Both the position numbers and the translations under genes were made by a program. A model generated the notes under the pieces. The model had not been told where the DNA came from. It searched no databases and saw only the letters and a program-made list of their open reading frames with translations. From NCBI RefSeq assembly GCF_023715615.1, contig NZ_JAMBOM010000003.1, positions 124,001-188,000 of the forward strand: DNA of 64,000 nucleotides. The letters run 5' to 3'. Position 1 is the first letter of the stretch; each line of letters starts with the position of its first letter. Below are positions 36,471 through 45,639 of the stretch, in pieces. The stretch is from Sporosarcina aquimarina (GTDB lineage Bacteria; Bacillota; Bacilli; Bacillales_A; Planococcaceae).

Positions 36471-37409
36471 TCACTTAAACATGGACCGATTCGATTTGGT
36501 TTTCAAAATTTCTCCCATCCAGCCTTTCTTTTTCAAATAGAAATAAAGACCGAATGTAGAGGACAGAATGACGGTGAGTGCAAAGGCATACCCGTGCGCC
36601 CACTCAAACTCCGGAATTGACTTGAAGTTCATTCCCCAAATTGCCCCGAAAACTGCAGCCGGGGTAAAGATTGTCGTGATCACTGTGAGCGTTTTTATGA
36701 TTTCGTTTCCACGCTGATTTGATACAAGACTCTCCATGTCCGTCAGAGCCTCCACTTCTTGGCTGTATTCTCTTATCAGCATCTTGATTCGTTTTATTCT
36801 AGTGCATAGCCTCTTATACTCAAGTGTTCCAAGTTGTTTTTCTTCAAAAGTCTCTTCAATCGTCAATTGAACCTCAACTAATGGTATGACTAGGTTATTC
36901 CAAATAATCAATTCATGTCTGCTTTGTGCAATACGTTCTAGCAACTCCATATTATTATTTTCTTTTATGTCCCAAATCATTTCCCTTAGTCGATATTCAA
37001 ACTGATCAATTTGCTCAAGGAATTTGTGCAGAACCGCATTTAGAAGGACGATAAATGCCTGAACTGCATTTTCCGAACCCTCCAGTTTTGATTCCATTTC
37101 TTCACGCGCTTCTTTCGGGAACAGGTCCTGATTTAACTGTGACGTCAACAACGTATCTTTTGTTAGGAAAAATGAAAAGGTTTTGTTTTCGTCTTTACTA
37201 TGCATGCTTTGTTCGTACGTAAGACGGCCCCAAAGTGCCTCCTCATCTGGAACTGCCGTTAAGTTACCGATGACATCCTGTTTGTTCTTTTCAAGGGTTT
37301 CAAGCCACTTACTACTCATATGGGACTGATGGGAAAGTTCTGCCTTCAAGTCTGTTTTCTCCTCTACTTCAATCCATTCCCAGTTGTCATGTTTGAAAGA
37401 AAAATACAC
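36471..37409 (-). CDS. CorA-family divalent cation transporter
   Basis: 312 aa. Long cytoplasmic domain with a coiled helical region (about 110-245), then two C-terminal transmembrane helices; the first ends in the pore signature AIWGMNFKSIPE, containing the GMN motif. Function: Mg2+ (possibly Co2+/Ni2+/Zn2+) passage. The N-terminal domain is divergent, so this is a CorA-like paralog rather than the classic CorA. Confidence 0.88.
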   Translation of the reverse strand: MYFSFKHDNWEWIEVEEKTDLKAELSHQSHMSSKWLETLEKNKQDVIGNLTAVPDEEALWGRLTYEQSMHSKDENKTFSFFLTKDTLLTSQLNQDLFPKEAREEMESKLEGSENAVQAFIVLLNAVLHKFLEQIDQFEYRLREMIWDIKENNNMELLERIAQSRHELIIWNNLVIPLVEVQLTIEETFEEKQLGTLEYKRLCTRIKRIKMLIREYSQEVEALTDMESLVSNQRGNEIIKTLTVITTIFTPAAVFGAIWGMNFKSIPEFEWAHGYAFALTVILSSTFGLYFYLKKKGWMGEILKTKSNRSMFK

Positions 37410-37601
37410 ACCGATTCCTCTCTTTCATGCGGTTCTTTTCTCTAGTTTACCTGTTCTTTCTACTGAAGCAAACTTGTGAAAGAGGATTTGCATCTAAAGG
37501 ATACGGGAAGAAATAGATATCGTGTGACAACTTAGCCATTAGCAAGACTTTTCCAGGTCCGTACTATACAATAGAAGGTGAACAACGCGACTGAAAATAC
37601 C

Positions 37602-37631
37602 TTGCTCTATGCTTTCTGTTTCACTTATAAT
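37602..37631 (+). promoter_or_regulatory. Candidate sigma-A promoter of the CBS gene
   Basis: TTGCTC, 18-base spacer, TATAAT, about 50 bases before the start of the CBS-domain gene. The -35 matches four of six positions. Confidence 0.55.
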
Positions 37632-37682
37632 GGTTTTTACAAAACATTTTGAAATGATCGAAAACAACTGGAGGGATTATGA

Positions 37683-38315
37683 ATGCGCGTACGTGACTTA
37701 CTTGTTTCTAGAAATTATGTAACTACTGTTAATGACAAAGATACTGTAACCGAAGCACTTGATAAAATTCGAAAAAGTGGCTTTCGTTCCGTTCCTGTCG
37801 TAGATGCGAATGACAACTATAAAGGAATGATCTACAAAATCCATCTGATTGAATATTTGTATGAGCAGAATGGTAACGCAGATGCGACACTGGATACGAT
37901 TATAAAGCACCACGAAGATTCTATTGAAGAGACATCATCATTCTTGGATGCACTTTTAAAAATCAAAGCACTTCCTTTCATTTCGGTTACCGATCATGGC
38001 AAGCTTGTCGGTATTCTGACACACAACAAAATTGAAGGCGTGTTTCAAGATGCATTTGGGGTCAACACGGGTGGGTTGAATTTAACCATCTCCTCTACGG
38101 AAGCACGTGGAATGATTGAAAAACTTGCTCGTACACTTCGCGGTGAAAACATTGAAGGCATGCTTACCCTCGATAATGGTTCCGTGCTTGTAAGACGTGT
38201 TGTTCTAACACTCGAAGGGGAAAAAACAGATGATGAAGTCGAAGCACTTCGTGCGAAATTAGAGAAATCCGGTTTCCGCATTCTTCAGATGGAACGTCTT
38301 GAAAGACAAATTTAA
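37683..38315 (+). CDS. CBS-domain protein with C-terminal ACT-like region (CbpA-like)
   Basis: 210 aa. Two CBS motifs (about 1-60 and 75-125; GFRSVPVVDANDNYKG and ALPFISVTDHGKLVG) followed by an ACT-like segment (about 132-205, LNLTISSTEARGMIEKLARTL...). This order matches cyclic-di-AMP-binding protein CbpA of Listeria and Enterococcus, which links c-di-AMP to metabolism. c-di-AMP binding here is inference. A strong GGAGGG lies seven bases before ATG. Monocistronic with its own terminator; nearby genes encode cation and osmolyte transport. Confidence 0.75.
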   Translation: MRVRDLLVSRNYVTTVNDKDTVTEALDKIRKSGFRSVPVVDANDNYKGMIYKIHLIEYLYEQNGNADATLDTIIKHHEDSIEETSSFLDALLKIKALPFISVTDHGKLVGILTHNKIEGVFQDAFGVNTGGLNLTISSTEARGMIEKLARTLRGENIEGMLTLDNGSVLVRRVVLTLEGEKTDDEVEALRAKLEKSGFRILQMERLERQI

Positions 38316-38320
38316 TCAGT

Positions 38321-38356
38321 AAAAGGACACCTCGCTTTTTTGCGTTGTGTCCTTTT
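38321..38356 (+). terminator. Terminator after the CBS gene
   Basis: AAAAGGACAC / GTGTCCTTTT stem with a T-rich loop, then TTTTTC. Confidence 0.75.
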
Positions 38357-38395
38357 TCATGTTTGTTATCCTATTCGCTAAACTTCATGAGCATT

Positions 38396-38423
38396 TTAAC
38401 AGTACCACAGTTGCTACTGTTAA
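38396..38423. other. Perfect inverted repeat upstream of the AarF-like kinase gene
   Basis: TTAACAGTA-N10-TACTGTTAA, nine matched bases per arm, about 80 bases before the GTG start. No T-run follows, so it is more likely an operator or RNA hairpin than a terminator. Confidence 0.5.
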
Positions 38424-38503
38424 TAGGACAGATTTACTTCTGTAATAACGGTTTAACTTTGTTTCATATCGGGTACAGGTAGTAGTTGAATGGAGGCGTT
38501 GGT

Positions 38504-40177
38504 GTGATTAAGATTTCCATCCGAAGAACGTATAGATTTCAGGAAATAGTGAATACTTTTTTGAAAAATGGGTTTAGCCACGTACTCTTTCGTCTAGGGA
38601 TAACAGAACGTAGAGCTGCAGCAAAGATGAAGAATGAACCTTTGGATATGAACCTTCAGAATATCGGGCAAAAATTGAATCGGACTTTACAAGAGCTCGG
38701 TCCTACCTTCATAAAATTAGGTCAGATTGCAAGTACACGGCGCGATTTGGTACCCACTGAAATTATACGAGAACTTGAAAAACTCCAAGACCACGCCGAG
38801 CCCTTTTCGTTTGAGGAAGTCCAGCAAATCATTGAAAAAGAGCTAGGAAATCCACTCAATGAACTATTTGAATCCTTCAACGACAAACCACTCGCAACTG
38901 CATCAATCGGTCAAGTCCACGCTGCCTACTTATATAACGGTGAGAAAGTAGCTGTAAAAGTTCAACGTCCCGACATCCGACAAACCGTGGATACGGATTT
39001 ATCCATTCTAAAAGAAATAGCGTCCATCATTGAAAACAACACCGATTGGGGAAAGTTATATGGTATTCGTGCCATTATTAATGAGTTTGCAGATTCCTTA
39101 CTCAGTGAGCTCGATTACGAAACTGAAGGGAGAAATGCTGAACGGATCTCTCGACAAGTGAAAAAAGATTCTTCTGTGTACATTCCAAAAATACATTGGG
39201 AGCTTACCTCCAAAAAAGTATTGACGATGGAGATGATCGAGGGAATTAAGTCTAATCACATCGAATTGCTAGATGAACAAGGCTATGACCGGAAACTACT
39301 TGCCAGAAACCTAGTGAATTCTATGTTTAGTCAAGTGCTTGACCATGGCTTCTTCCATGGCGATCCCCATCCGGGAAATCTATACGTAATGCCTGGTAAT
39401 GTTATTTCTTTTATTGACTTTGGAATGATTGGGGTCATGGATGATCAGCTCAAACTCCAGTTCGCAAAGCTAATTATGGAATTGGAACGCGGCAATACAA
39501 AGGGCATCATCAAAGTATTGGATGCGATGGGGATATTACAAGACGAAACAGATGTCAAAAGCCTGCAAAAAGATTTAGGCATGCTGAAAACGAAGTATTA
39601 TGACGTTCCTTTACAAAATATGAGTTTGGGAGACATCTTCATGGACTTGTTTGGGGTTGCCTATCGTCATCAAATTAAAATTCCGAGCGAAATTACCGTT
39701 TTAGGCAAAACGATATTAACACTTGAAGGACTGATTTCAAAACTAGATCCCGATATGAGCATCATGGATGGCGTAGAACCCTTTGGAAAGAAACTTATCA
39801 AGGAGTATTACAGTCCAAGTTCCCTACTTAAATCTGCTTGGGAGAGAATGAGTGAAAATGCAGAGATTCTCGTAAATATCCCGCGAGATTTCAAAGATAT
39901 TAGTACAGCTGCAAAAAAAGGGAAGTTGAAACTGGATATCAATTTGCGACAGACCAATTTCATTCTTCGAAGAATGGATATCATTAGCAATCGACTCGCA
40001 TTCAGTGTCATTCTTCTTGCTTTCAGTATTCTAATGACCGGACTGATCATTGGTTCTGCTATAGCGGGTGAAAATAATATGTTACTTAACCTTCCTGTTA
40101 TTGAGATCGGTGCAATTGTCGCATTTTTAATGTTTGTATTTCTTCTCTTTTCCATTTTCAAGTCTGGTAGAATGTAG
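38504..40177 (+). CDS. AarF/UbiB (ABC1/ADCK) family atypical kinase
   Basis: 557 aa. UbiB-type protein kinase-like ATPase: KxGQ motif TFIKLGQIASTRRDLVP, Ala-rich loop ATASIGQVHAA, VKVQRPDI, catalytic HGDPHPGN and metal-binding IDFGM; two C-terminal transmembrane helices (about 505-525 and 535-555). In proteobacteria UbiB supports ubiquinone synthesis; the role in menaquinone-using Firmicutes is not clear. Start chosen as GTG seven bases after TGGAGG; the TTG six codons upstream overlaps that ribosome site. Confidence 0.9.
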   Translation: MIKISIRRTYRFQEIVNTFLKNGFSHVLFRLGITERRAAAKMKNEPLDMNLQNIGQKLNRTLQELGPTFIKLGQIASTRRDLVPTEIIRELEKLQDHAEPFSFEEVQQIIEKELGNPLNELFESFNDKPLATASIGQVHAAYLYNGEKVAVKVQRPDIRQTVDTDLSILKEIASIIENNTDWGKLYGIRAIINEFADSLLSELDYETEGRNAERISRQVKKDSSVYIPKIHWELTSKKVLTMEMIEGIKSNHIELLDEQGYDRKLLARNLVNSMFSQVLDHGFFHGDPHPGNLYVMPGNVISFIDFGMIGVMDDQLKLQFAKLIMELERGNTKGIIKVLDAMGILQDETDVKSLQKDLGMLKTKYYDVPLQNMSLGDIFMDLFGVAYRHQIKIPSEITVLGKTILTLEGLISKLDPDMSIMDGVEPFGKKLIKEYYSPSSLLKSAWERMSENAEILVNIPRDFKDISTAAKKGKLKLDINLRQTNFILRRMDIISNRLAFSVILLAFSILMTGLIIGSAIAGENNMLLNLPVIEIGAIVAFLMFVFLLFSIFKSGRM

Positions 40178-40334
40178 CGTCTAGTCTAGTCTTTAGAGAT
40201 TTAGTCGCTTTTTTTACACGCGCTAGCAAGTAACCATTTTTACTAGGTAACAGGAAGTATTTTTGTAATTTCAGCATAGTTCGTCTAGGGTTGTTAATGG
40301 GGAAATCCAGAAAAAAGATAAAGGAGGAAGACGC

Positions 40335-41447
40335 TTGATAACATTTAAAAACGTGTCTAAAAAATATCCAGATGGATTTGAAGCACTAAAAAATTTAACC
40401 TTTGATATTCATGAAGGGGAATTATTTGTATTAATTGGGCCAAGTGGTAGTGGGAAAACGACTACGATGAAAATGATTAATCGGTTAATTGAGCCTACAG
40501 GCGGAGATATCAAGATTGATGAAAAAAGTGTTTCGTCTGTCAATCCCGTAGAGCTACGCAGAAGTATCGGATATGTGATTCAACATATCGGTTTGTTGCC
40601 ACATATGACGATCCGGGAAAATGTCGGGCTCGTCCCCCAACTAAAAAAGATGGAGGAAAAAGACTATCACCATAAAGTGGACGAACTGATGACTATGGTT
40701 GGATTGGATCCAGTTACATACGCAGATCGGTATCCTCAAGAACTAAGCGGAGGACAGCAACAGCGAATCGGTGTGATTCGAGCTATGGCCGCAGAACCGC
40801 AAATTATTTTAATGGATGAGCCGTTCAGTGCGCTAGATCCCATAAGCCGTGAACAGCTCCAAGATGAATTAGTCAAACTTCAGCGTGATGTGAAAAAGAC
40901 GATTGTATTCGTAACACATGATATGGATGAAGCCCTTAAAATTGCGGATCGTGTCTGTATTATGAAAGATGGAGAAATTGTACAAGTCGACTCTCCTGAG
41001 GCAATTTTACGTCGTCCAGCTAATGAATTTGTACGTAATTTCATCGGAGAAGAACGCTTAAACGAGGCAGTTGTACTTCCCTCACTCGAATCTCTTCTTA
41101 TCAAACCCATCTCCACTCTTTATAAAAGAGGTCTTGCAGAAGCACTGAAAACAATGCATAAAAAACGAGTCGACACCTTGATTGTCGTTGACGAAAACGA
41201 ACATTATCTTGGTGTGGCATCTATTTGGGATGTACAAAAGCATTTCAATGACGAAACGCTTACGGTAAACGACATCAAAAAAACAGATCACGCTAAATTC
41301 TATAACGATGAACCCGTCGCAGAAATTTTTAAGAAGCTAAACGAATCAGGCTATTGGTTTGTCCCTGTTGTCAATCGCGATGAAAAGCTACTAGGTCTCG
41401 TCAGTCGATCGAGTCTCGTCGAGTATGTCGTTGACGAACTACTCTAA
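40335..41447 (+). CDS. Osmoprotectant ABC transporter ATPase with CBS domains (OpuCA-like)
   Basis: 370 aa. ABC domain: GPSGSGKTT, VIQHIGLLPHMTI, LSGGQQQR, ILMDEPFSALDP, VTHDMDEA. Two CBS domains follow (about 255-310 and 318-370), as in glycine betaine/carnitine/choline OpuCA, where the tandem CBS binds c-di-AMP in some species. Starts with TTG after AAGGAGGA. First gene of a two-gene transporter operon; the partner starts 39 bases downstream. Confidence 0.93.
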   Translation: MITFKNVSKKYPDGFEALKNLTFDIHEGELFVLIGPSGSGKTTTMKMINRLIEPTGGDIKIDEKSVSSVNPVELRRSIGYVIQHIGLLPHMTIRENVGLVPQLKKMEEKDYHHKVDELMTMVGLDPVTYADRYPQELSGGQQQRIGVIRAMAAEPQIILMDEPFSALDPISREQLQDELVKLQRDVKKTIVFVTHDMDEALKIADRVCIMKDGEIVQVDSPEAILRRPANEFVRNFIGEERLNEAVVLPSLESLLIKPISTLYKRGLAEALKTMHKKRVDTLIVVDENEHYLGVASIWDVQKHFNDETLTVNDIKKTDHAKFYNDEPVAEIFKKLNESGYWFVPVVNRDEKLLGLVSRSSLVEYVVDELL

Positions 41448-41486
41448 AGGCAAAAACAGGATATATTTTGACAGGAGGTCTTTACT

Positions 41487-43040
41487 ATTAACGAAATATG
41501 GAATGATACAGTAGATGTCTTTACAAATCGATGGCCCACTATTTGGAGCCTATTTCTTGAACACGCAACTCTCTCTTTAATTTCTATCGGGATTGCAATC
41601 CTCATTTCTGTTCCTCTAGGAATCCTTTTGACACGCAACACAAAAATAGCTGAGCCAATTATCGGGGTTGCTTCTGTTCTACAGACAATCCCAAGCCTGG
41701 CCTTGCTTGTGTTCCTTGTTCCATTTATGGGAACAGGAAAAGTACCTGCAATTATTGCGCTCACCATTTATGGCTTGCTGCCAATTTTGCGCAATACCTA
41801 CATCGGTATTCGCGGGGTTGACCGTGCTACAGTTGAAGCGGGTATAGGTATGGGAATGACCAGCCGACAGGTCCTTACGATGGTTGAATTACCGCTTTCG
41901 TTAGGTGTCATCATGGCGGGTGTACGAACTGCAACCGTTTTAATCGTTGGGGTCGCTACTATTGCCGGTTTAATAGGGGCTGGCGGATTAGGGGATCTCA
42001 TTTTCCGAGGTCTCCAAACTTACAATTCCGGACTGATCCTGGCAGGCGCAATTCCATCTGCTTTGCTAGCTATCGTGCTCGACTTCATCTTGAAAAAGGT
42101 AGAAGGCATGGCGCAACCAGGTAAACTTTCCCGCAAAACGAAAAAGAATATAACACGAGGTGCGATTGCTGTTGTAGCAGCCGTTGTCCTAGTGTTTGCC
42201 ATTACCTCATTCACAGGTAACAGTAAAGATACTATAACGATTACCGGTAAAAACTTCACCGAGCAAGAGATTATGGTGTATGTACTTGGTCACTTGATTG
42301 AAGAGAAAACAGACTTGGATGTAAAATATGAATCATTCCTCGGCGGATCCACCCTCGCTTTTGAAGGGCTCCAGCAAGGTAGTTATGATGTCTATGTAGA
42401 ATATACAGGAACAGGGTTAATGAACTACTTGAAAGAAGATGCTATTAAGGATCCAGACGAAGCGTATAATTATGTAAAAAAAGTATTCAAAGAAAAATAC
42501 GACCTCGTCTGGTTGGATCCGATCGGTTTTAATAACACTTATACACTAACTGTGCGTCAGGAAGATGCAGATAAATACGGACTTGAAAAAATGTCTGACT
42601 TGGCGCGGACTGCCGACTCCATGGTGCTGGGTACAGAACCGGAGTTCCAAGAAAGAAAAGATGGATACCCTGGCTTCCAAGAACTTTACGGCTTCTCATT
42701 TAAAGACGCAAAAACAATGGATACGGGGATCATGTATAGTGCCATTAAGAACGGAGATGTCGATGTCATCGATGCTTTCGGTACAGATGGACGCATCCCC
42801 GCTTTCAACTTAAAAGTGCTGGAAGATGATAAAAACCTATTCCCTCCTTATTATGCAGCTCCACTCATCCGTCAAGATGTGCTGGACAAACATCCGGAGT
42901 TGGAAGAAGTTCTAAATATGCTATCTGGACGAATCAACGATGAACGAATGCAAGAATTAAACGCACGTGTCGATATTGACAAAGAGGAATATGAAACCGT
43001 TGCTGTCGACTTTTTGAAAGAAGAGGGCTTAATCGACTAA
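41487..43040 (+). CDS. Osmoprotectant ABC permease/substrate-binding fusion (OpuCB-OpuCC-like), apparent AUU start
   Basis: 517 aa from the start chosen here. N-terminal permease (about 1-215, EAA loop GIGMGMTSRQVLTMVELPLS), a linking hydrophobic segment (about 232-250), then an OpuAC-type osmolyte-binding domain (about 255-517: TITGKNFTEQEIMVYVLGHL, GSYDVYVEYTGTGLM, WLDPIGFNNTYTL). The first 47 residues, including TM1 (HATLSLISIGIAILISVPLG), are family-like but no ATG, GTG or TTG opens them; the first such codon is a TTG at 41628 after TM1. AGGAGGTC at 41473-41480 sits eight bases before ATT AAC GAA, so initiation at AUU is inferred. Fused permease-binding proteins occur in this family. Confidence 0.85.
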   Translation: MNEIWNDTVDVFTNRWPTIWSLFLEHATLSLISIGIAILISVPLGILLTRNTKIAEPIIGVASVLQTIPSLALLVFLVPFMGTGKVPAIIALTIYGLLPILRNTYIGIRGVDRATVEAGIGMGMTSRQVLTMVELPLSLGVIMAGVRTATVLIVGVATIAGLIGAGGLGDLIFRGLQTYNSGLILAGAIPSALLAIVLDFILKKVEGMAQPGKLSRKTKKNITRGAIAVVAAVVLVFAITSFTGNSKDTITITGKNFTEQEIMVYVLGHLIEEKTDLDVKYESFLGGSTLAFEGLQQGSYDVYVEYTGTGLMNYLKEDAIKDPDEAYNYVKKVFKEKYDLVWLDPIGFNNTYTLTVRQEDADKYGLEKMSDLARTADSMVLGTEPEFQERKDGYPGFQELYGFSFKDAKTMDTGIMYSAIKNGDVDVIDAFGTDGRIPAFNLKVLEDDKNLFPPYYAAPLIRQDVLDKHPELEEVLNMLSGRINDERMQELNARVDIDKEEYETVAVDFLKEEGLID

Positions 43041-43041
43041 A

Positions 43042-43091
43042 ACATAAAAAGCCACGTAAAAAGGGAAATCCTTTTTACGTGGCTTTTATGT
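43042..43091. terminator. Bidirectional terminator between the Opu operon and yeiH-like gene
   Basis: ACATAAAAGCCACGTAAAAAGG-like arm (43042-43064) pairs with CCTTTTTACGTGGCTTTTATGT (43070-43091); about 20 bp. Between convergent stops. Confidence 0.85.
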
Positions 43092-43103
43092 AAAATCGAA
43101 TGG

Positions 43104-44132
43104 TCAAACGATGAAGTACGCAATGACTGACAGTAAGATTGAAGTAACGGTCATTGCTGCAAGCGGGCGAAGTGCTCGCGAGCGCAAATCGCGTAAGCTT
43201 ACGTTCAATCCAAGGCCGACCATTGCTGCCGTTAAGAGCCAAGTTGTTAATACGGAAATGAATTCATAGACACCATCAGATACTGGAATGATTGGCCCGA
43301 ATACATAACTTCCTAAAACACTTAAAATGATGAAACCGACCAGGAACCATGGAAACTCGATTTTTGCATCCGATTCGTCTGTTCCCTTACTTTTACGTTT
43401 CATAATGGCGATGAAGATGAAGCATAACGGAACAAGCAAGAACACGCGACCGAGCTTTGCAAGCAGTGCGATGGCAAGACCCTCTTCACCTGCAGGAGCT
43501 CCAGCTAGCGCAACGTGGGCAACTTCATGCAAGCTAATTCCAGACCACATGCCGTATTGAATTGCATCGAGGGGTAAAAATGGACGTAATACGGTATATC
43601 CGATGGCGAAGACCGTTCCCATCAACGCTATAATTCCTACACCAATTGCAGTATCTTCGTCCTTAGCTTTCACAATAGGTGCAATTGCTGCTATCGCTGC
43701 CGCTCCACAAACTCCCGTTCCAACACCTAATAAGAGTGAAATGTTTTTATCCGCCTTAAACATTTTAGCTAGCCATAGTGTCATGAAGATGGCAAAGATG
43801 ATAACGCCAACGTCACGTGCCAGTAAGCCAAGACCATCGCTAAGTACGGTATCGATGTTTAGTTTAAGACCGTACAAAATGATCGCTGTCCGCAATAAGC
43901 GTTTAGACGAAAAGGCAATGCCTGACCGAATCGCTTCAGGATAGCCAAAAAACTGGCGAAATGCGACTGCAATGATAATGGCAGAAGCTAGTTGTCCAAT
44001 ATGGTCAAAACCTGGTAGCTTCGCTAGTAAATAGCCTAAAAATGCAATAAAAAATGTAAATGCAACTCCACCGATGTAAGCAGCTGGCTTCGATAGCTTT
44101 TTGGGTGAAGGCACTTTTGATGATGAATTCAT
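43104..44132 (-). CDS. YeiH-family putative sulfate/anion exporter
   Basis: 342 aa with about ten transmembrane helices. LKLNIDTVLSDG, GVGTGVCGAAAIAAIAPIVKA and SGISLHEVAHVALAGA are signatures of the YeiH/UPF0324 family. The family is annotated as a sulfate (or related anion) exporter, with weak experimental backing. Start chosen six bases after AGGAGGTG. It is divergent from a LysR regulator, the same layout as yeiH-yeiE in E. coli. Confidence 0.9.
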   Translation of the reverse strand: MNSSSKVPSPKKLSKPAAYIGGVAFTFFIAFLGYLLAKLPGFDHIGQLASAIIIAVAFRQFFGYPEAIRSGIAFSSKRLLRTAIILYGLKLNIDTVLSDGLGLLARDVGVIIFAIFMTLWLAKMFKADKNISLLLGVGTGVCGAAAIAAIAPIVKAKDEDTAIGVGIIALMGTVFAIGYTVLRPFLPLDAIQYGMWSGISLHEVAHVALAGAPAGEEGLAIALLAKLGRVFLLVPLCFIFIAIMKRKSKGTDESDAKIEFPWFLVGFIILSVLGSYVFGPIIPVSDGVYEFISVLTTWLLTAAMVGLGLNVSLRDLRSRALRPLAAMTVTSILLSVIAYFIV

Positions 44133-44239
44133 GTTGAACACCTCCTGTCATTTAGTATACGCTTGTAGTATCCATAAGGAAAATAACAATATATAATAGA
44201 TATCATAAGTAAATCCATATGTGAGAAAGGGATGAGTAA

Positions 44240-45145
44240 GTGGACCAAGGTTTAAACGTCTTTGTGAAGGTCGCTGAAAAGAAAAGCTTTTCACGTGCAG
44301 CTGAGGAACTTCATATGACACAACCCGCGGTAAGTCAGTACATTCGCTCTTTGGAAGAAACGATGAATGTGCGGTTGCTGGAAAGGACTAACAAGTATGT
44401 CCGACTGACAAAAGCTGGTGAAATCGTATATCACCACGCCAAAGAAATTGTTGGATTATATGGTCGCATGCACCATCTGGTTAATGACTTGTCACATGAA
44501 GCTAGCGGACAGCTCTCGATTGGTGCCAGTTATACATTCGGTGAATACGTGCTTCCTCATATATTGGCTCGATTGCTCGAGAATTATCCACGCATCCAAC
44601 CAGATGTGACAATTGGCAATACTGCAGAAATTGCAGACCTCATCATGAGTCGGCAACTTGATGTAGGCATCGTTGAAGGTCGGTTCAAAGAAAATCGCCA
44701 ACTGACAACACAAGCTTTCGCAGAAGATCGGATGATTCTTGTAGCGTCAGCAGACCATCCACTTTCGTTAAAATCATATGAAGTCGAATGGAAAGAGTTG
44801 AGAGAACAGACGTGGATCATCCGAGAAGAGGGTTCCGGTACACGTGAGGCTGTAGAAACTGTGTTTGAAAGACATGCCTTAACTCCTGTACGTACGATGC
44901 TGTTCAGTAGTACCCAGCCCATTAAGGAAGCTGTTGAAGCCGGGCTAGGAATTAGTTTGTTGTCAGAGTGGGCTGTACAAAAAGAAATCCGTTATGGTGA
45001 TTTAGTACAATTACCCGTAAAAGACTTACCATTTGTCCGCCAATTTTCGATTGTAACCAGTTCGCAGTACCAGACAAAGGCGCTAAATGTCTTTTTAGAG
45101 CTGTTGCTCAATAATCGCGAGTTAACGTTGTTTCGGGAGTGCTAA
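44240..45145 (+). CDS. LysR-family regulator (YeiE/CysL-like)
   Basis: 301 aa. N-terminal winged helix (FVKVAEKKSFSRAAEELHMTQPAVSQYIRSLE), C-terminal co-inducer-binding domain (about 90-295). The closest types are CysL/YwfK and YeiE, which respond to sulfur compounds. Start GTG with AAAGGGATG upstream. Divergent from the YeiH-type exporter with 107 AT-rich bases between, which it probably controls, along with itself. Confidence 0.9.
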   Translation: MDQGLNVFVKVAEKKSFSRAAEELHMTQPAVSQYIRSLEETMNVRLLERTNKYVRLTKAGEIVYHHAKEIVGLYGRMHHLVNDLSHEASGQLSIGASYTFGEYVLPHILARLLENYPRIQPDVTIGNTAEIADLIMSRQLDVGIVEGRFKENRQLTTQAFAEDRMILVASADHPLSLKSYEVEWKELREQTWIIREEGSGTREAVETVFERHALTPVRTMLFSSTQPIKEAVEAGLGISLLSEWAVQKEIRYGDLVQLPVKDLPFVRQFSIVTSSQYQTKALNVFLELLLNNRELTLFREC

Positions 45146-45357
45146 GGAAAAAACTTTCTACTATTGTGGTGTAGATTTGTTTTTCGAGGTCGTCCGTCAC
45201 AGCTCGTGATTTTTCCGACGCATCCTTGTCGTTAACGGGACACAATTCTAGTCCATTTAGGGATTAATCGGTAGCGCTACGCTTGTTGAAGGATGGAAAT
45301 TCGTTATTAGTAGAAACTCTTTGGATTTTGAGGTTATATAATGGTGCAAGGAGGACT

Positions 45358-45577
45358 TATGAGCGGAATATAAATTTTATGATCATTATTTTTAGTTTAT
45401 GAGCTTTTTTCGAGGTTTATGAGCACTTTTCTGTGTTTATGAGCGGATTCCCTGGTTTATGATCACTTTTCTGTGTTTATGAGCGTTTCTCCTGGTTTAT
45501 GATCACTTTTCTGAGTTTATGAGCGGATTCCCTGGTTTATAATCACTTTCCGAGGTTTATGAGCACATTCAGATCTC
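45358..45577. repeat. Second tandem array: 11 units of exactly 20 bp (TTTATGA[G/T]C...)
   Basis: TATGA recurs at 45358, 45378, 45398 and every 20 bases to 45558 without a phase slip, although the other half of the unit varies (GGATTCCCTG, ACTTTTCTGT and others). G (GAGC) and T (GATC) forms alternate in part. Same core and same plus-strand orientation as the array at 2757-3117, and also between convergent genes. The stretch before it (45146-45350) holds nothing I recognise. Confidence 0.93.
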
Positions 45578-45603
45578 CTCGTCATCATGCTGTTTCACTT
45601 CAT

Positions 45604-45631
45604 GTAAAAAAGGGCTTTGCAAAAGCCCTTC
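45604..45631 (-). terminator. Terminator after the FAD oxidase gene
   Basis: AGGGCTTT / AAAGCCCT stem followed on the minus strand by a T-run (TTTTTTA). Confidence 0.8.
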
Positions 45632-45639
45632 CACTTAAA

